DNA of 32,384 nucleotides from a gamma proteobacterium NOR5-3 (GTDB lineage: Bacteria > Pseudomonadota > Gammaproteobacteria > Pseudomonadales > Halieaceae). The stretch covers positions 197,372 through 229,755 of the forward strand of contig DS999406.1 in NCBI GenBank assembly GCA_000158155.1, read 5' to 3'. Positions 8,231-16,279 of this stretch are shown piece by piece. A model generated the notes under the pieces. The model saw only the letters and a program-made list of their open reading frames with translations. It had not been told where the DNA came from and searched no databases. A program made the position numbers and the translations under genes. How positions within the stretch are numbered: position 1 is the first letter of the stretch; the number at the start of each line of letters is the position of its first letter.

Positions 8231-9388
8231 TTACTGGGCGGGAATGTCCCCCTCAAGTTGCTTTATACGATACAGAAGATTGTTCACATCAGGCTCGATC
8301 TGGTTAATCGCCCGAAAATAATCCAGCAACCCTGCATCTGAGGTCGGGAGTGGCACCTGCTGGCCGCGCTGCAGGGTGTAAACCTTGCCGCCTTCGATCA
8401 ACAAACTCGCCAAATGCCCTCCGTAGTGCTGCGCAAGACCACTGTCAGCCGCGATCACCCGCGCGTCGTAGCGCGGCACTACCGTGCCGTACCCGGGCGT
8501 ATGTCCCACCACTATACGATCTACATCGAAGTACTTCAGCAGCGCGTCCACTTCCACGGCGACCTCTGGCGACTCGTCTCCCAGGGCCAGTCCCCGATAC
8601 CAAAGAGGACCTCGCTCATCGACGACAATCGTCAGATCAGCGGCGTTAGGCTTAGCAAGCTCGGCGCGCACCGCATCGTTAATGTCCCCGATAGACCGAT
8701 CAAGATAATCAGGACTGATGCCCGCATGAACAAACAAACTCCGGTTTATGCGCACCACGGTATTGTGACCTGCCACCCAGGCCCCGAACTCGCCGTTGGG
8801 GAGCCAGTGCTGACGGTGCTCCACATAACCCAAGGGGTGATCCTTGAGCCATTGCTCGCGAAATGCTTCATCGATCTCCACGGGGCTCTCCCCATTGGAA
8901 AGAAAATCCACAACCCGCGCGTAGTAATCATCCTGCAAGCGGCGGGACCGGCGGCTTTTAAGCGCCTCGTACTCTCCGGGATGCACATAGCGCAAGTCAC
9001 CGGTCATGTTCATGACTTCGTGATTGCCAATGAGCGCATGCACCTTGCCGCCGGCCTTTTTTGCCTGCGTCTCAAGCTTCATAAGGTGTTCAATGATCCT
9101 GGCAGTATCGGGACCGCGATCAGGAACATCACCCAGTTGCACAAGGTGCGTCGTGCCTCCAGTCCAGCGTCCACGACCGTTTACCAGACCGGCTTGCTCC
9201 AGTACCGTGATGTAGCTTTGATAATCGCCATGTAGATCGGCAATGGCGACGACACGGTCGATGCCCTGCCAGTCCCATTGCTCGGCGAGGGCCGATGTCC
9301 CGGTCATAAGCAGCAGGCACAGTGTCAGGGCACTGCCAATGCGCCCGGCCGGACGAAACCTCAAAGCGGGACACAAGCCGAGCGCCAT
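8231..9388 (-). CDS. Exported Shewanella-like PPP-family phosphatase
   Basis: 385 residues from ATG 9388. The PPP metallophosphoesterase motifs occur in order: DLHGDY (Asp51, His53), GDVPDRG (Asp87, Asp90, Arg91), GNHEVM (Asn122, His123), then VAGHNT, VHAGIS and VGHTPG, which supply the remaining metal-binding histidines. The spacing and sequence match Shewanella-like phosphatases, which use two metal ions to hydrolyse phosphoesters, in some cases phosphotyrosine. Residues 1-36 are a signal peptide ending SALAEQ, so it acts in the periplasm. ATG 9388 is favoured (GAGGAG 11 nt upstream); a GTG at 9400 sits on top of that ribosome site. The upstream gene stops 2 bp before, so the two are coupled. 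Confidence 0.9.
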   Translation of the reverse strand: MALGLCPALRFRPAGRIGSALTLCLLLMTGTSALAEQWDWQGIDRVVAIADLHGDYQSYITVLEQAGLVNGRGRWTGGTTHLVQLGDVPDRGPDTARIIEHLMKLETQAKKAGGKVHALIGNHEVMNMTGDLRYVHPGEYEALKSRRSRRLQDDYYARVVDFLSNGESPVEIDEAFREQWLKDHPLGYVEHRQHWLPNGEFGAWVAGHNTVVRINRSLFVHAGISPDYLDRSIGDINDAVRAELAKPNAADLTIVVDERGPLWYRGLALGDESPEVAVEVDALLKYFDVDRIVVGHTPGYGTVVPRYDARVIAADSGLAQHYGGHLASLLIEGGKVYTLQRGQQVPLPTSDAGLLDYFRAINQIEPDVNNLLYRIKQLEGDIPAQ

Positions 9389-9390
9389 AG

Positions 9391-10407
9391 CTATCGACAC
9401 TCCTCAATAATCTCCCGGCGTACTTTCTTCGGGTTATCCAGCACCGCATAGAATTTATCCACATACTTTTGCGTCCGCTTTGCCGACTTGGCCGACACGT
9501 AAGTGGTATCCGCGACGATGGCATCAATGGTGTCGCGCTTTAACTGCAGCACAGCAATGGCTTGAGCGGTCACTTCCTCTGGACCGCAATAACCGCGATA
9601 CATGCGCTGCTTAACATTGCTCTGCCCGATTCCACCGGCCGGCTCCGCGTAAGAGGTGTTCACAAAACCCGTGGAGTCATAGTCATAGGGCAGAGGGTAA
9701 AGAACGCCGTCTTCGGCCTCTAAAAGTTTGATGTTGTGGCAGCAGGTCTCACCCGGCGCCGCCGCGATAAATGAATAGTCGGTATTCGACACCAGATACA
9801 TAAACAATGCGACAAGCGCGCTACGGTCAGGATCAAGGCGAGCCTTGTCGGCCTTAATTTCTTTATACACAGTCATATCGTTTTGCTTGGCGAGACGATC
9901 CTGGTGCTGAATAAAGAATCCCAGCTGCTCCCGGGAGCCTCCACCATCGGAGTCCGCATAGGTGACCTTCAGCATGCGCGTATCAAGGCTGAGATCCGAG
10001 AGCGTTTGGAATATCTGGTACGCCTGCTGCTCGCGACCAATGTATTCGGCGTAGCGATCAGAGTCTTTGCACTGAACTACAAGCTTGAGCTTGTCCTGCT
10101 TGGCAAACAGGGTTCCTTTGACCTGGCTCTTTTTTAAATTGACCCACAGTTGCGCGTGGCTACAGATGTCCTTGCGCAGACGAAAATTTCCTCGCACTGA
10201 AAACTTGGCATCAAGCGTAGTAGGACCACGCTCGGGGTCGTTATAGCTGAGACTCCCGACATACTCTTTTTCTTTGTCGCGCTCGCGGTCGATAAGTTCA
10301 AAGGGCCCGGACAGGCTGATGGCCAGCAGCTCGTCGCTGTCAAACAATGGGGCTGCAAAAACACTGGAGCTGAACAAAAGGCCTATGGTTAGCAGTAGTC
10401 GTGACAT
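9391..10407 (-). CDS. Exported protein of unknown function with a CotH-like kinase signature
   Basis: 338 residues from ATG 10407, which has AAGGAG 9 nt upstream; a longer frame to 10503 overlaps the previous gene and lacks a signal peptide. Residues 1-19 (MSRLLLTIGLLFSSSVFAA) are a signal peptide. The N-terminal half contains a beta-rich FSVRGNFRLRKDICS block and a basic KGTLFAKQDKLKLV block; the C-terminal half has SNTDYS (Asp210), CCHNIKLLE (His224, Asn225) and PLPYDYDSTG (Asp242, Asp244). The order D...HN...DxD resembles the catalytic and metal-binding layout of CotH-type secretory kinases, though without a clear Gly-rich loop. I assign it as a conserved exported protein with a possible kinase-like fold. 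It is directly coupled to the phosphatase gene, which makes a kinase/phosphatase pair an attractive but unproven idea. Confidence 0.8.
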   Translation of the reverse strand: MSRLLLTIGLLFSSSVFAAPLFDSDELLAISLSGPFELIDRERDKEKEYVGSLSYNDPERGPTTLDAKFSVRGNFRLRKDICSHAQLWVNLKKSQVKGTLFAKQDKLKLVVQCKDSDRYAEYIGREQQAYQIFQTLSDLSLDTRMLKVTYADSDGGGSREQLGFFIQHQDRLAKQNDMTVYKEIKADKARLDPDRSALVALFMYLVSNTDYSFIAAAPGETCCHNIKLLEAEDGVLYPLPYDYDSTGFVNTSYAEPAGGIGQSNVKQRMYRGYCGPEEVTAQAIAVLQLKRDTIDAIVADTTYVSAKSAKRTQKYVDKFYAVLDNPKKVRREIIEECR

Positions 10408-10468
10408 CGCATCAAACTCCTTTAAAAAATCCCGGTGTTTATCGCTGCTCGACCAGACGCTCACAGGC

Positions 10469-11215
10469 TCAGGCAGGCGAAAGCGCACGAAAACGAAACT
10501 CATCCAATTGAATATCGTCCAGGCCTATCTGATCGAAGGGGTTTTCCATCTGGACCTGCACATTGTAAAGCGCGATGAGAATAAAGCCGTGCAGCAGGCT
10601 CAAGCCATAACTAATGACTACCGGAGCATCGGGCAGGTGATAGACAATGGTGGGCGCAAAAACAAAGGGGAATAGAAACACAAAAACAAGGCAGTAGGCG
10701 CGCATGCTGATGGGCGTGCCATGCATTTTTAAACTGATGGTGTTTTCCATGCCATCGTTCACTTCCTGTACAAAGCGAATAATCTTCAGCGCAAGACCGT
10801 TTGAGATCACGGCGTCATTGCGCTTGATAAAATGAATAATCTGATTGACCGTATCCTCGGCCGGACGGATGTCGGCATCTTCGGACCCCAGAGCATCAAA
10901 GAACTGCGAAGATGCCTTATCAAGCAGCTGAGCCACTTCTGCGCGCTGCTCTTCGCTGAGCTTTTTGCACTGCTCAAAGCAGTAATGCACAGAGCACAAC
11001 CCGGACTTGAACTGGCTTAAAAACTTAAGCGCGTTGTCCCGCCGCTTAAAGGCCTCGCGAATAGTGAATACCAGAGGGAAAATCACCGCCACGCTGAACA
11101 TGGTGATATTTAAATCGTAGGCAAAGTTGTAATTGAAACAGGCGTAGGTGACCGCAATACAGACTGCGCCGAGAAACAGCATTTTGATGTCGATAATTGC
11201 GAGATATTTGTTCAT
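10469..11215 (-). CDS. Membrane protein with a bestrophin-like C-terminal motif
   Basis: 248 residues. Hydrophobic segments lie at about 10-30 and 35-52 (KMLFLGAVCIAVTYACF, then ITMFSVAVIFPLVFTI), and again at about 172-190 and 198-217, with a helical, charged domain of about 110 residues between them. The tail ENPFDQIGLDDIQLDEF resembles the conserved NPF...D(D/N)(I/L).L motif that follows the last helix in bestrophin/YneE-type anion channels; the length and four-helix layout also fit, at the short end. I do not see the full set of bestrophin motifs in the N-terminal half, so the call is tentative. The ribosome site before ATG 11215 is weak. It is 61 bp upstream of the CotH-like gene in the same direction, so probably one operon of three. 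Confidence 0.7.
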   Translation of the reverse strand: MNKYLAIIDIKMLFLGAVCIAVTYACFNYNFAYDLNITMFSVAVIFPLVFTIREAFKRRDNALKFLSQFKSGLCSVHYCFEQCKKLSEEQRAEVAQLLDKASSQFFDALGSEDADIRPAEDTVNQIIHFIKRNDAVISNGLALKIIRFVQEVNDGMENTISLKMHGTPISMRAYCLVFVFLFPFVFAPTIVYHLPDAPVVISYGLSLLHGFILIALYNVQVQMENPFDQIGLDDIQLDEFRFRALSPA

Positions 11216-11314
11216 AGGCGAATCATAAACTCATGGACTCCTCGGACAGGTCACCACGGGCATCCTACCAAGAAAGCTGCCCTTTAGAATCGTTTGCGAA
11301 CGTTACGCCCCACC

Positions 11315-12481
11315 TTAAAGAACGACTGATCCGGCACTAACCGATTCGTCCACCCCAAGAAACTGGCTAATATCAGCCCGCTGCCACATGGCATCGCGAT
11401 AGCCAAGTGTAATGAGCGACTCGACAAAGGGCCGGGCGAATAACAGGTACGATGCGGCGGTAGAACCTGCACCACTTTCAGTTCCGCCAGTAGCGCGGAG
11501 TAAAAAACGTACGCTAGACGGCAGCGATGCGGTGTTATCAGCCGCAATCATGTCCAGCTCCTCTGACGGCGAAATCACTTGCCGTTCGATGTAACGAAGA
11601 TTTGACCCTTCATCCAAACTCTCTTTAGGTAGCAGCCCCACCAATTTATTGATGCGATCCAGTCGCTCGATATCACTCTCAAGACTATCGATAAACGCGC
11701 TGTTAAGCAGATGACCAATAATCTGTGCCATGGATGGCGAGTGCGTTGGCTTGGCGGGTGCCCTGGACTGCGTTTGTTCTCGATTAGCGCTTACACCAAC
11801 TATAAAGAGTCTGTCAGCGCCTAAGTGCAGCGCAGGACTCAACGGCGCAAGCTGACGGACTGCACCATCCCCAAAGTATTCGAACTCAATGCGCGTAGCG
11901 GGAAACATCGTCGGGATAGCAGAGGAGGCCATAAGATGATCGGCATTGAGCAAAGTCCGTCGACCACTACGTCGATAGCGGATCCAATCTTCGGTGACCG
12001 CCTTTGCCTGATAAAAACATACCGAACGGCCAGATTGATACCCCGTAGCCGTGACACAAACAGCATCCAGGTCGCCTCGGGCAATGGCCCGATCTATTTT
12101 TTCAAAATTGATGGTGTGTTTGATTAAGTCACGCAGGGGGGAGTTGTCCAACAATGCGATAGGCTTGCCGACACCCACTCCACGATTCACCAAGGAGAGC
12201 ATCACACGGCCCGCACTTCCAGCCATTGCACCCCAGCCGCAGCGATAAACCTGCTCCGGCGTCAGCTCCATCCACACAGACTCTAAATTCTTTACGGCTC
12301 GGGCAAAGCTGCCATCGTACGCCGCGAGCGTTATCGCGTTAATGGCTCCGGCAGAGGTACCGCAGATAACTCGAAAAGGATTCGGTGCACCCTCTGGAAG
12401 TAGCTCTGCAACAGCCTTGAGAACACCTACCTGATAGGCAGCTCGGGCGCCGCCGCCCGAGAGGATCAAGGCGTTTTTCAT
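11315..12481 (-). CDS. Patatin-like phospholipase
   Basis: 388 residues, no signal peptide. A lipid acyl hydrolase using a Ser-Asp dyad. The oxyanion loop GGGARAAYQVG (from residue 9), nucleophile Ser43 in GTSAGA and Asp205 in FGDGAVRQ are all present, with the expected spacing of about 160 residues. The segment MASSAIPTMFPATRIE before the DGA motif is typical of bacterial patatins. The C-terminal third beyond about residue 290 (ESLDEGSNLRYIERQVISPS) continues as in the larger intracellular members, which act on membrane phospholipids. ATG 12481 lacks a strong ribosome site. It lies 16 bp after the small membrane-protein gene. Confidence 0.93.
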   Translation of the reverse strand: MKNALILSGGGARAAYQVGVLKAVAELLPEGAPNPFRVICGTSAGAINAITLAAYDGSFARAVKNLESVWMELTPEQVYRCGWGAMAGSAGRVMLSLVNRGVGVGKPIALLDNSPLRDLIKHTINFEKIDRAIARGDLDAVCVTATGYQSGRSVCFYQAKAVTEDWIRYRRSGRRTLLNADHLMASSAIPTMFPATRIEFEYFGDGAVRQLAPLSPALHLGADRLFIVGVSANREQTQSRAPAKPTHSPSMAQIIGHLLNSAFIDSLESDIERLDRINKLVGLLPKESLDEGSNLRYIERQVISPSEELDMIAADNTASLPSSVRFLLRATGGTESGAGSTAASYLLFARPFVESLITLGYRDAMWQRADISQFLGVDESVSAGSVVL

Positions 12482-12497
12482 AAACAGTACAGGCCCG

Positions 12498-12686
12498 CTA
12501 GCCAGCTTTGCTGCGAGGGCCAGCGAAGAACCAGATGATTAATCCAAGAACCGACAAGACCAGGACCAGCACCGACCAAAGCACTTTCGACCCGGTACCC
12601 GCAGCTGACTGCACAATGCTAATAATCGCCCAAACGTTCGCAATCAGAATTAGAAAACCAAAAACACCTTGAACCTCAACACCCAC
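12498..12686 (-). CDS. Small two-helix membrane protein, PLD-nuclease N-terminal (PLDc_N) type
   Basis: 62 residues from a GTG at 12686, preceded by AAGGGGG about 7 nt away; a GTG at 12719 would add 11 polar residues that include the ribosome site itself. Two hydrophobic helices (GVFGFLILIANVWAIISIVQ and VLWSVLVLVLSVLGLIIWFF) are joined by a short Ser/Gly/Lys loop and followed by GPRSK. This is the pattern of the PLDc_N family, small inner-membrane proteins with a helix-loop-helix ending in W.(F)(A/F)GPR. It lies just upstream of the patatin gene. Function unknown. Confidence 0.8.
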   Translation of the reverse strand: MGVEVQGVFGFLILIANVWAIISIVQSAAGTGSKVLWSVLVLVLSVLGLIIWFFAGPRSKAG

Positions 12687-12798
12687 TTTTAAACCCCCTT
12701 CTTTACAGTTGATCGACACAGCAGCTGACTTGCCATGGATGATAACGCAGCTCGGCTCTCACAATAGCTGCCGCGACTACCCAGTCCGTGCTGACGGC

Positions 12799-13134
12799 TC
12801 AGGCTTTTTTGACAAACTCTGACTTGAGTCCCATGGCGCCTATGCCGGGGATTTTACAATCTATGTCGTGATCGCCTTCAACAAGCCGAATGTTTTTGAC
12901 CTTGGTCCCGACCTTGACCACCGACGACGAACCTTTCACTTTCAGGTCCTTGATGACCACGACGGAATCGCCATCAGTAAGGGGATTGCCGTTAGCATCC
13001 TTCACCATCGGCGCCCCTTCTACAGGCGTCGATACAGACTCTGTGGACCATTCCTCGCCACATTCGGGACAAACCCACAGGTCGCGGTCTTCGTAGGCAT
13101 AGGGTGACTGACACCCGGGGCAGTTCGGTGGCAT
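12799..13134 (-). CDS. yjdM: PhnA/YjdM-family zinc-ribbon protein
   Basis: 111 residues from ATG 13134, with AAGGA 7 nt upstream. The N-terminal zinc ribbon has CPGC (Cys5, Cys8) and CPEC (Cys22, Cys25). The C-terminal domain reads [23 protein letters not shown], then [20 protein letters not shown] and ends GLKSEFVKK, matching the full-length PhnA/YjdM family, which is 110-114 residues. Despite the name, the family is not established as part of phosphonate breakdown; the gene stands away from any phn cluster here. Confidence 0.93.
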   Translation of the reverse strand: MPPNCPGCQSPYAYEDRDLWVCPECGEEWSTESVSTPVEGAPMVKDANGNPLTDGDSVVVIKDLKVKGSSSVVKVGTKVKNIRLVEGDHDIDCKIPGIGAMGLKSEFVKKA

Positions 13135-13361
13135 GTTTGTTTCCTTACCCGGCTCACTATTAGAGCCCCTCAAGATACCCCAGAACGTTCGGAGATCAGA
13201 ATCAGGGTGCACAGGGCGGCCTGCTTGCGGCTGAACAACCCGCTCTCAAACCAGACCGCGACCTTGTTGCGGCCGACACACGGTCACCGCCTGCCGGGGC
13301 GGAGGCCACTTTCATACCCTAAAGCGCGAGAAAGGATTATGAACATCTCATAAAGATATTA

Positions 13362-13372
13362 TTGACACGTGT
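13362..13372 (+). promoter_or_regulatory. Possible -35 box overlapping an 8-bp palindrome before the TetR gene
   Basis: TTGACA (13362-13367) is a consensus -35 hexamer. The perfect palindrome ACACGTGT (13365-13372) overlaps it, where a TetR dimer could block transcription. The -10 box is unclear: TACAAA (13385-13390) has 17-bp spacing but lies only 7 nt from the ATG, and TATAAA (13373-13378) is too close. The site is 24 bp upstream of the regulator gene, in the 262-bp gap shared with the divergent yjdM. Confidence 0.35.
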
Positions 13373-13396
13373 TATAAAAATAATTACAAAGAAGCT

Positions 13397-14038
13397 ATGA
13401 GCCGAAGAGAGCAAGCAAAAGAAGAGAATCGCGCCCGCATCAGAGCGTCAGCAGAGCGCATCATTCGTACGGAAGGCATCGACAAACTAACAATGCGTCG
13501 TCTGGCCGAAGACGCCGGAGTCAGCCTGAGAACCCCCTACAACCTGTTCGGATCAAAAACCGATGTACTGATCGCTCTGCTCGAAGGGGCCGGCTTCGAC
13601 CCAGGCGACGCCCTGGCGCTGCGCGATGAGCAATTGGTCATGGAGCAACTATTCGCGACGCTCGACCATATCGAAGCCTTTTTTGACTCTGACGAAAAAT
13701 TTTATCGCGAGGTATACGGAGGAATAATGAGCTCTGCTCATCCGGATGTCCGAAGCACCAATGTCGAGCGCGTAGTGGCGATGTGCCAGGAGCTGATGAC
13801 ACATGCGGCCGCAAAAAACGAGCTACAGATCGATACAAACACCCGGGAACTGGGTCGTTACCTGGGTGTTCAGCTTCTGGCGGTATTGGGCATGTGGGGA
13901 GCTGAGTTTTTATCGAATCAAGAGAGCATACGACAGGTAAGGCGTGCCTGGTGTGGGATTTTGCTGCAGCACTGCAGCAATGCATCGCACCGCGCTGTGG
14001 ATGCCGCTTATCAGTCCGTCGCTCTCACAGGAAGCTGA
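13397..14038 (+). CDS. TetR-family transcriptional regulator
   Basis: 213 residues. An N-terminal helix-turn-helix at about 10-57: ASAERIIRTEGIDKLTMRRL, then AEDAGVSLRTPYNLFGSK with the usual YNLF recognition end, and a C-terminal all-helical ligand and dimer domain without a recognisable sub-family. ATG 13397 is preceded by AAAGAAG. It is the first gene of the catabolic-looking cluster: its stop is 4 bp before the start of the PhlG-like gene, so it would be transcribed with the genes it probably controls. The inducer is likely the pathway substrate or an intermediate. The TTGACA/ACACGTGT site upstream may be its operator. Confidence 0.93.
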   Translation: MSRREQAKEENRARIRASAERIIRTEGIDKLTMRRLAEDAGVSLRTPYNLFGSKTDVLIALLEGAGFDPGDALALRDEQLVMEQLFATLDHIEAFFDSDEKFYREVYGGIMSSAHPDVRSTNVERVVAMCQELMTHAAAKNELQIDTNTRELGRYLGVQLLAVLGMWGAEFLSNQESIRQVRRAWCGILLQHCSNASHRAVDAAYQSVALTGS

Positions 14039-14042
14039 CGAC

Positions 14043-14864
14043 ATGCCGAATCACAACCTGGGGTATTCGGAGCAGGATCTCCATACCAGTCCCTTTGCGG
14101 ATTTTTACAATCCCCACATGGAAGCCCTACAGGAGCAAGTGGCCCAGGCTTTGCTGGTCGGTGCCCAGGCACATGAGCTTTTGCCGCCCGCAAGCCAAGC
14201 TGCCCGTATACAGCAGCCCGGATACTGGCCTTTGGAGACGGGATTTACCCGCGCTCCCGATCTGTCCATACGCGTTTTCTGTCTCACAGATATGCCGAGG
14301 GTTTCACCGCAGATGTGGGATTGGTGGTTTGGCTGGCACGGTTGCGAGGCCCAACGGTACAAGCTCTGGCACCCTAGGGCGCACATAGAAGCAAAGTGGG
14401 CTGACGGCCAGAGCGACGAGCGCTATATCGGTCGCACGTCTCTCATCACCGAGTACCTGGGACCCACCCTCGCAAAAGCGGCGATTAGTTTTGTCCGCCC
14501 CCTTGTTATGGGGCTCGATGAAGCGCGACTGGCCGAGGACGGCGAGATCGCCATCTGCGCCCGGGTGGGCATACCCGGCACGCCATTGAAAGGTGGATGG
14601 CTGCTACATCAAATTCGCCCTGTTGAAGGTGGCAGCGAAATGCGATCGCGTATGTGGTTCGGCGGCGAGAATTCGGCGCTGGGCGAGCACAGCCACGCCC
14701 TGTCGAGTGCATTAATGTACACACTCCGCCCCGTCACTCGCCTACTGCTACCCGATCCGGCGGAGCTCCTGGTCCACAACGCCCAGGAGATGGCTCATCT
14801 CGCGGGGTTTCTGCCAGAGCTCTACGCACAATTCGGCGCCAGTTCCACACCGGGCAAATCGTGA
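14043..14864 (+). CDS. 2,4-diacetylphloroglucinol hydrolase (PhlG)-like C-C hydrolase
   Basis: 273 residues from ATG 14043 (AGGAAG about 9 nt upstream); the open frame runs further up but overlaps the regulator. PhlG removes an acetyl group from 2,4-diacetylphloroglucinol by C-C hydrolysis at a zinc with two His and two Glu ligands. The family pattern is clear: LTDMPRVSPQMWDWWFGWHG (81-100), YKLWHPRAHIEA (106-117), LITEYLG (134-140), and HNAQE near the end. Candidate zinc ligands are His110 or His114, Glu137, His245 and Glu249, spaced like His129, Glu160, His270 and Glu274 recalled for PhlG. No phl biosynthetic genes are present, so the natural substrate is probably a related acyl-phenol. Its stop overlaps the next start (GTGA). 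Confidence 0.83.
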   Translation: MPNHNLGYSEQDLHTSPFADFYNPHMEALQEQVAQALLVGAQAHELLPPASQAARIQQPGYWPLETGFTRAPDLSIRVFCLTDMPRVSPQMWDWWFGWHGCEAQRYKLWHPRAHIEAKWADGQSDERYIGRTSLITEYLGPTLAKAAISFVRPLVMGLDEARLAEDGEIAICARVGIPGTPLKGGWLLHQIRPVEGGSEMRSRMWFGGENSALGEHSHALSSALMYTLRPVTRLLLPDPAELLVHNAQEMAHLAGFLPELYAQFGASSTPGKS

Positions 14865-16222
14865 AGCGACCGAGGGGACAGGGCCGCATCCGGGAGCGCG
14901 GCGAATCAGGCTTCGATGCGGCCGTACTCGCCACCAGTTTTAACGCACGCGATGCCGGCGCCAGACCGCAGGTCCTCGTGGAAGCCAACAACGCCTCAGA
15001 CATCAAAGCTGCTTTAGCACGGGCGCTGAGTCAGGGCTGGAAAGTCAGTATTGTATCCGGGGGCCACTCCTGGGCTCAGAATCACCTTCGCGAGGACGGC
15101 CTCCTGCTGAGCATGGCGAGGATTAATCACATCGAGATTGATGCGCAGGCAAGGGTCGCAAAAGTGGGCCCCGGCTGCTGGGGCCTGGACCTTGATCGAG
15201 CCTTAAGAAAGCACAGGCTTTTCTTTCCCATCGCTCATGCGCCCGACGTCGCCCTGGGTGGCTTTCTTCTTCAGGGTGGGTTTGGCTGGGGCAGCCGGGA
15301 GTTAGGACTAGCCACCGAAAGCGTGATCGGTGTTGACCTCATTCTCGCTGATGGCCGCCAGGTCCATGCCAGTGAATCAGAGAATCCGGATCTGTACTGG
15401 GCTGCCCGGGGCGCCGGCCCCGGCTTTTTTGCCGTGGTTCTGCGCTATCACCTCAAGCTCCACCCCCGGCCCGCGTTCTGCGGCATAAAAATGCAGATAT
15501 TCGCGCAGGAGCACCTCGAGGCGGTTTATCGCTGGATCGAAAAAATCGGCCCGGATGTGGCCCGATCGGTAGAGCTGCAGATGCTCATGACACCCAGGGC
15601 CATGGGGATTTTTAAGCCGGGCATCGAGGTCATCGCCCCGGTGCTCGCTCCAAGCCGGAAAGCGGGTAAAGAGGCCGTACGGTTTCTTGAGGACAGTCCC
15701 ATACGCCGCCTGGCGAGCTTCACAACGCCACTGATACCGATGCGTACCAGCCATATGTCCCTGGTAGCGAACGTCACACACTTTCCCCCCGATGTGCGCT
15801 GGTGTACCGATAATATCTGGATCGATGCACCCATCGATGCGCTGCTGCCCGGTTTGAAGCACATCGCAAAAACCATGCCCCCGGCACCGAGTCATTCCCT
15901 GTGGCTTAACTGGCAGCCGCCGACACAGCGCCCGGACATGGCTTTCTCTCTGGAGTCCAACAGCTATCTTGCGGTTTATGGAGAATGGACCCGCCCGGAA
16001 GATGATAAAAAATATGAGAACTGGGCGACGCTTTGTATGAAAGACATGGAAGAACATTCCCGGGGCATCCAGTTAGCGGACGAAAATCTCGGCCGCAGAC
16101 CTGCACGCTTTATGGCTGATGCAAACCTCGCAAAGTTAGACGCCCTTCGGGAGAAGTACGACCCCCATGGCCTGTTTAGAGATTGGATGGGCCGCCATGA
16201 TCGATCAGAGAATGAGACCTGA
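14861..16222 (+). CDS. FAD-linked oxidoreductase, berberine-bridge/FAD_binding_4 type
   Basis: 453 residues from GTG 14861, the start that overlaps the preceding TGA as GTGA; the frame is open further upstream but only across the PhlG-like gene. The FAD domain begins near residue 34: RPQVLVEANNASDIKAA, then IVSGGHSW with His69, the usual 8-alpha covalent FAD attachment, and later LQGGFGWGSRELGL. The substrate domain follows and the protein ends YDPHGLFRDW, the BBE-type C-terminus. The Cys that bicovalent members carry in the CPTVG motif is replaced here: HAPDVALGG has Ala in that place, so a single covalent link through His69 is expected. Such enzymes oxidise alcohols, sugars or phenolic rings, passing electrons to oxygen. 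The role in the cluster is inferred as oxidation of the phenol-type substrate. No signal peptide. Confidence 0.87.
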   Translation: MKRPRGQGRIRERGESGFDAAVLATSFNARDAGARPQVLVEANNASDIKAALARALSQGWKVSIVSGGHSWAQNHLREDGLLLSMARINHIEIDAQARVAKVGPGCWGLDLDRALRKHRLFFPIAHAPDVALGGFLLQGGFGWGSRELGLATESVIGVDLILADGRQVHASESENPDLYWAARGAGPGFFAVVLRYHLKLHPRPAFCGIKMQIFAQEHLEAVYRWIEKIGPDVARSVELQMLMTPRAMGIFKPGIEVIAPVLAPSRKAGKEAVRFLEDSPIRRLASFTTPLIPMRTSHMSLVANVTHFPPDVRWCTDNIWIDAPIDALLPGLKHIAKTMPPAPSHSLWLNWQPPTQRPDMAFSLESNSYLAVYGEWTRPEDDKKYENWATLCMKDMEEHSRGIQLADENLGRRPARFMADANLAKLDALREKYDPHGLFRDWMGRHDRSENET

Positions 16223-16279
16223 AGAGCGAAGAGGCCCATAACTTCCTGATCGCAAATAGTAAAACGGACGGATTCTTTT

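Noticed and set aside
8414-9235. A 273-codon open frame on the plus strand opposite the phosphatase gene
   Set aside because: Fully antisense to the PPP phosphatase, with no ribosome site or recognisable domain.
10408-10503. Upstream extension of the CotH-like gene frame
   Set aside because: It overlaps the bestrophin-like gene and puts 32 polar residues before a clear signal peptide. The ATG at 10407 has an excellent ribosome site.
11291-11304. Hairpin CGTT/AACG downstream of the patatin gene
   Set aside because: A 4-bp stem with no T-run; too weak for a terminator call.
14654-14860. Upstream extension of the flavoprotein frame
   Set aside because: It overlaps the PhlG-like gene completely, and its Arg/Pro-rich translation has no homology pattern. 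The GTG at 14861 gives a normal coupled start.
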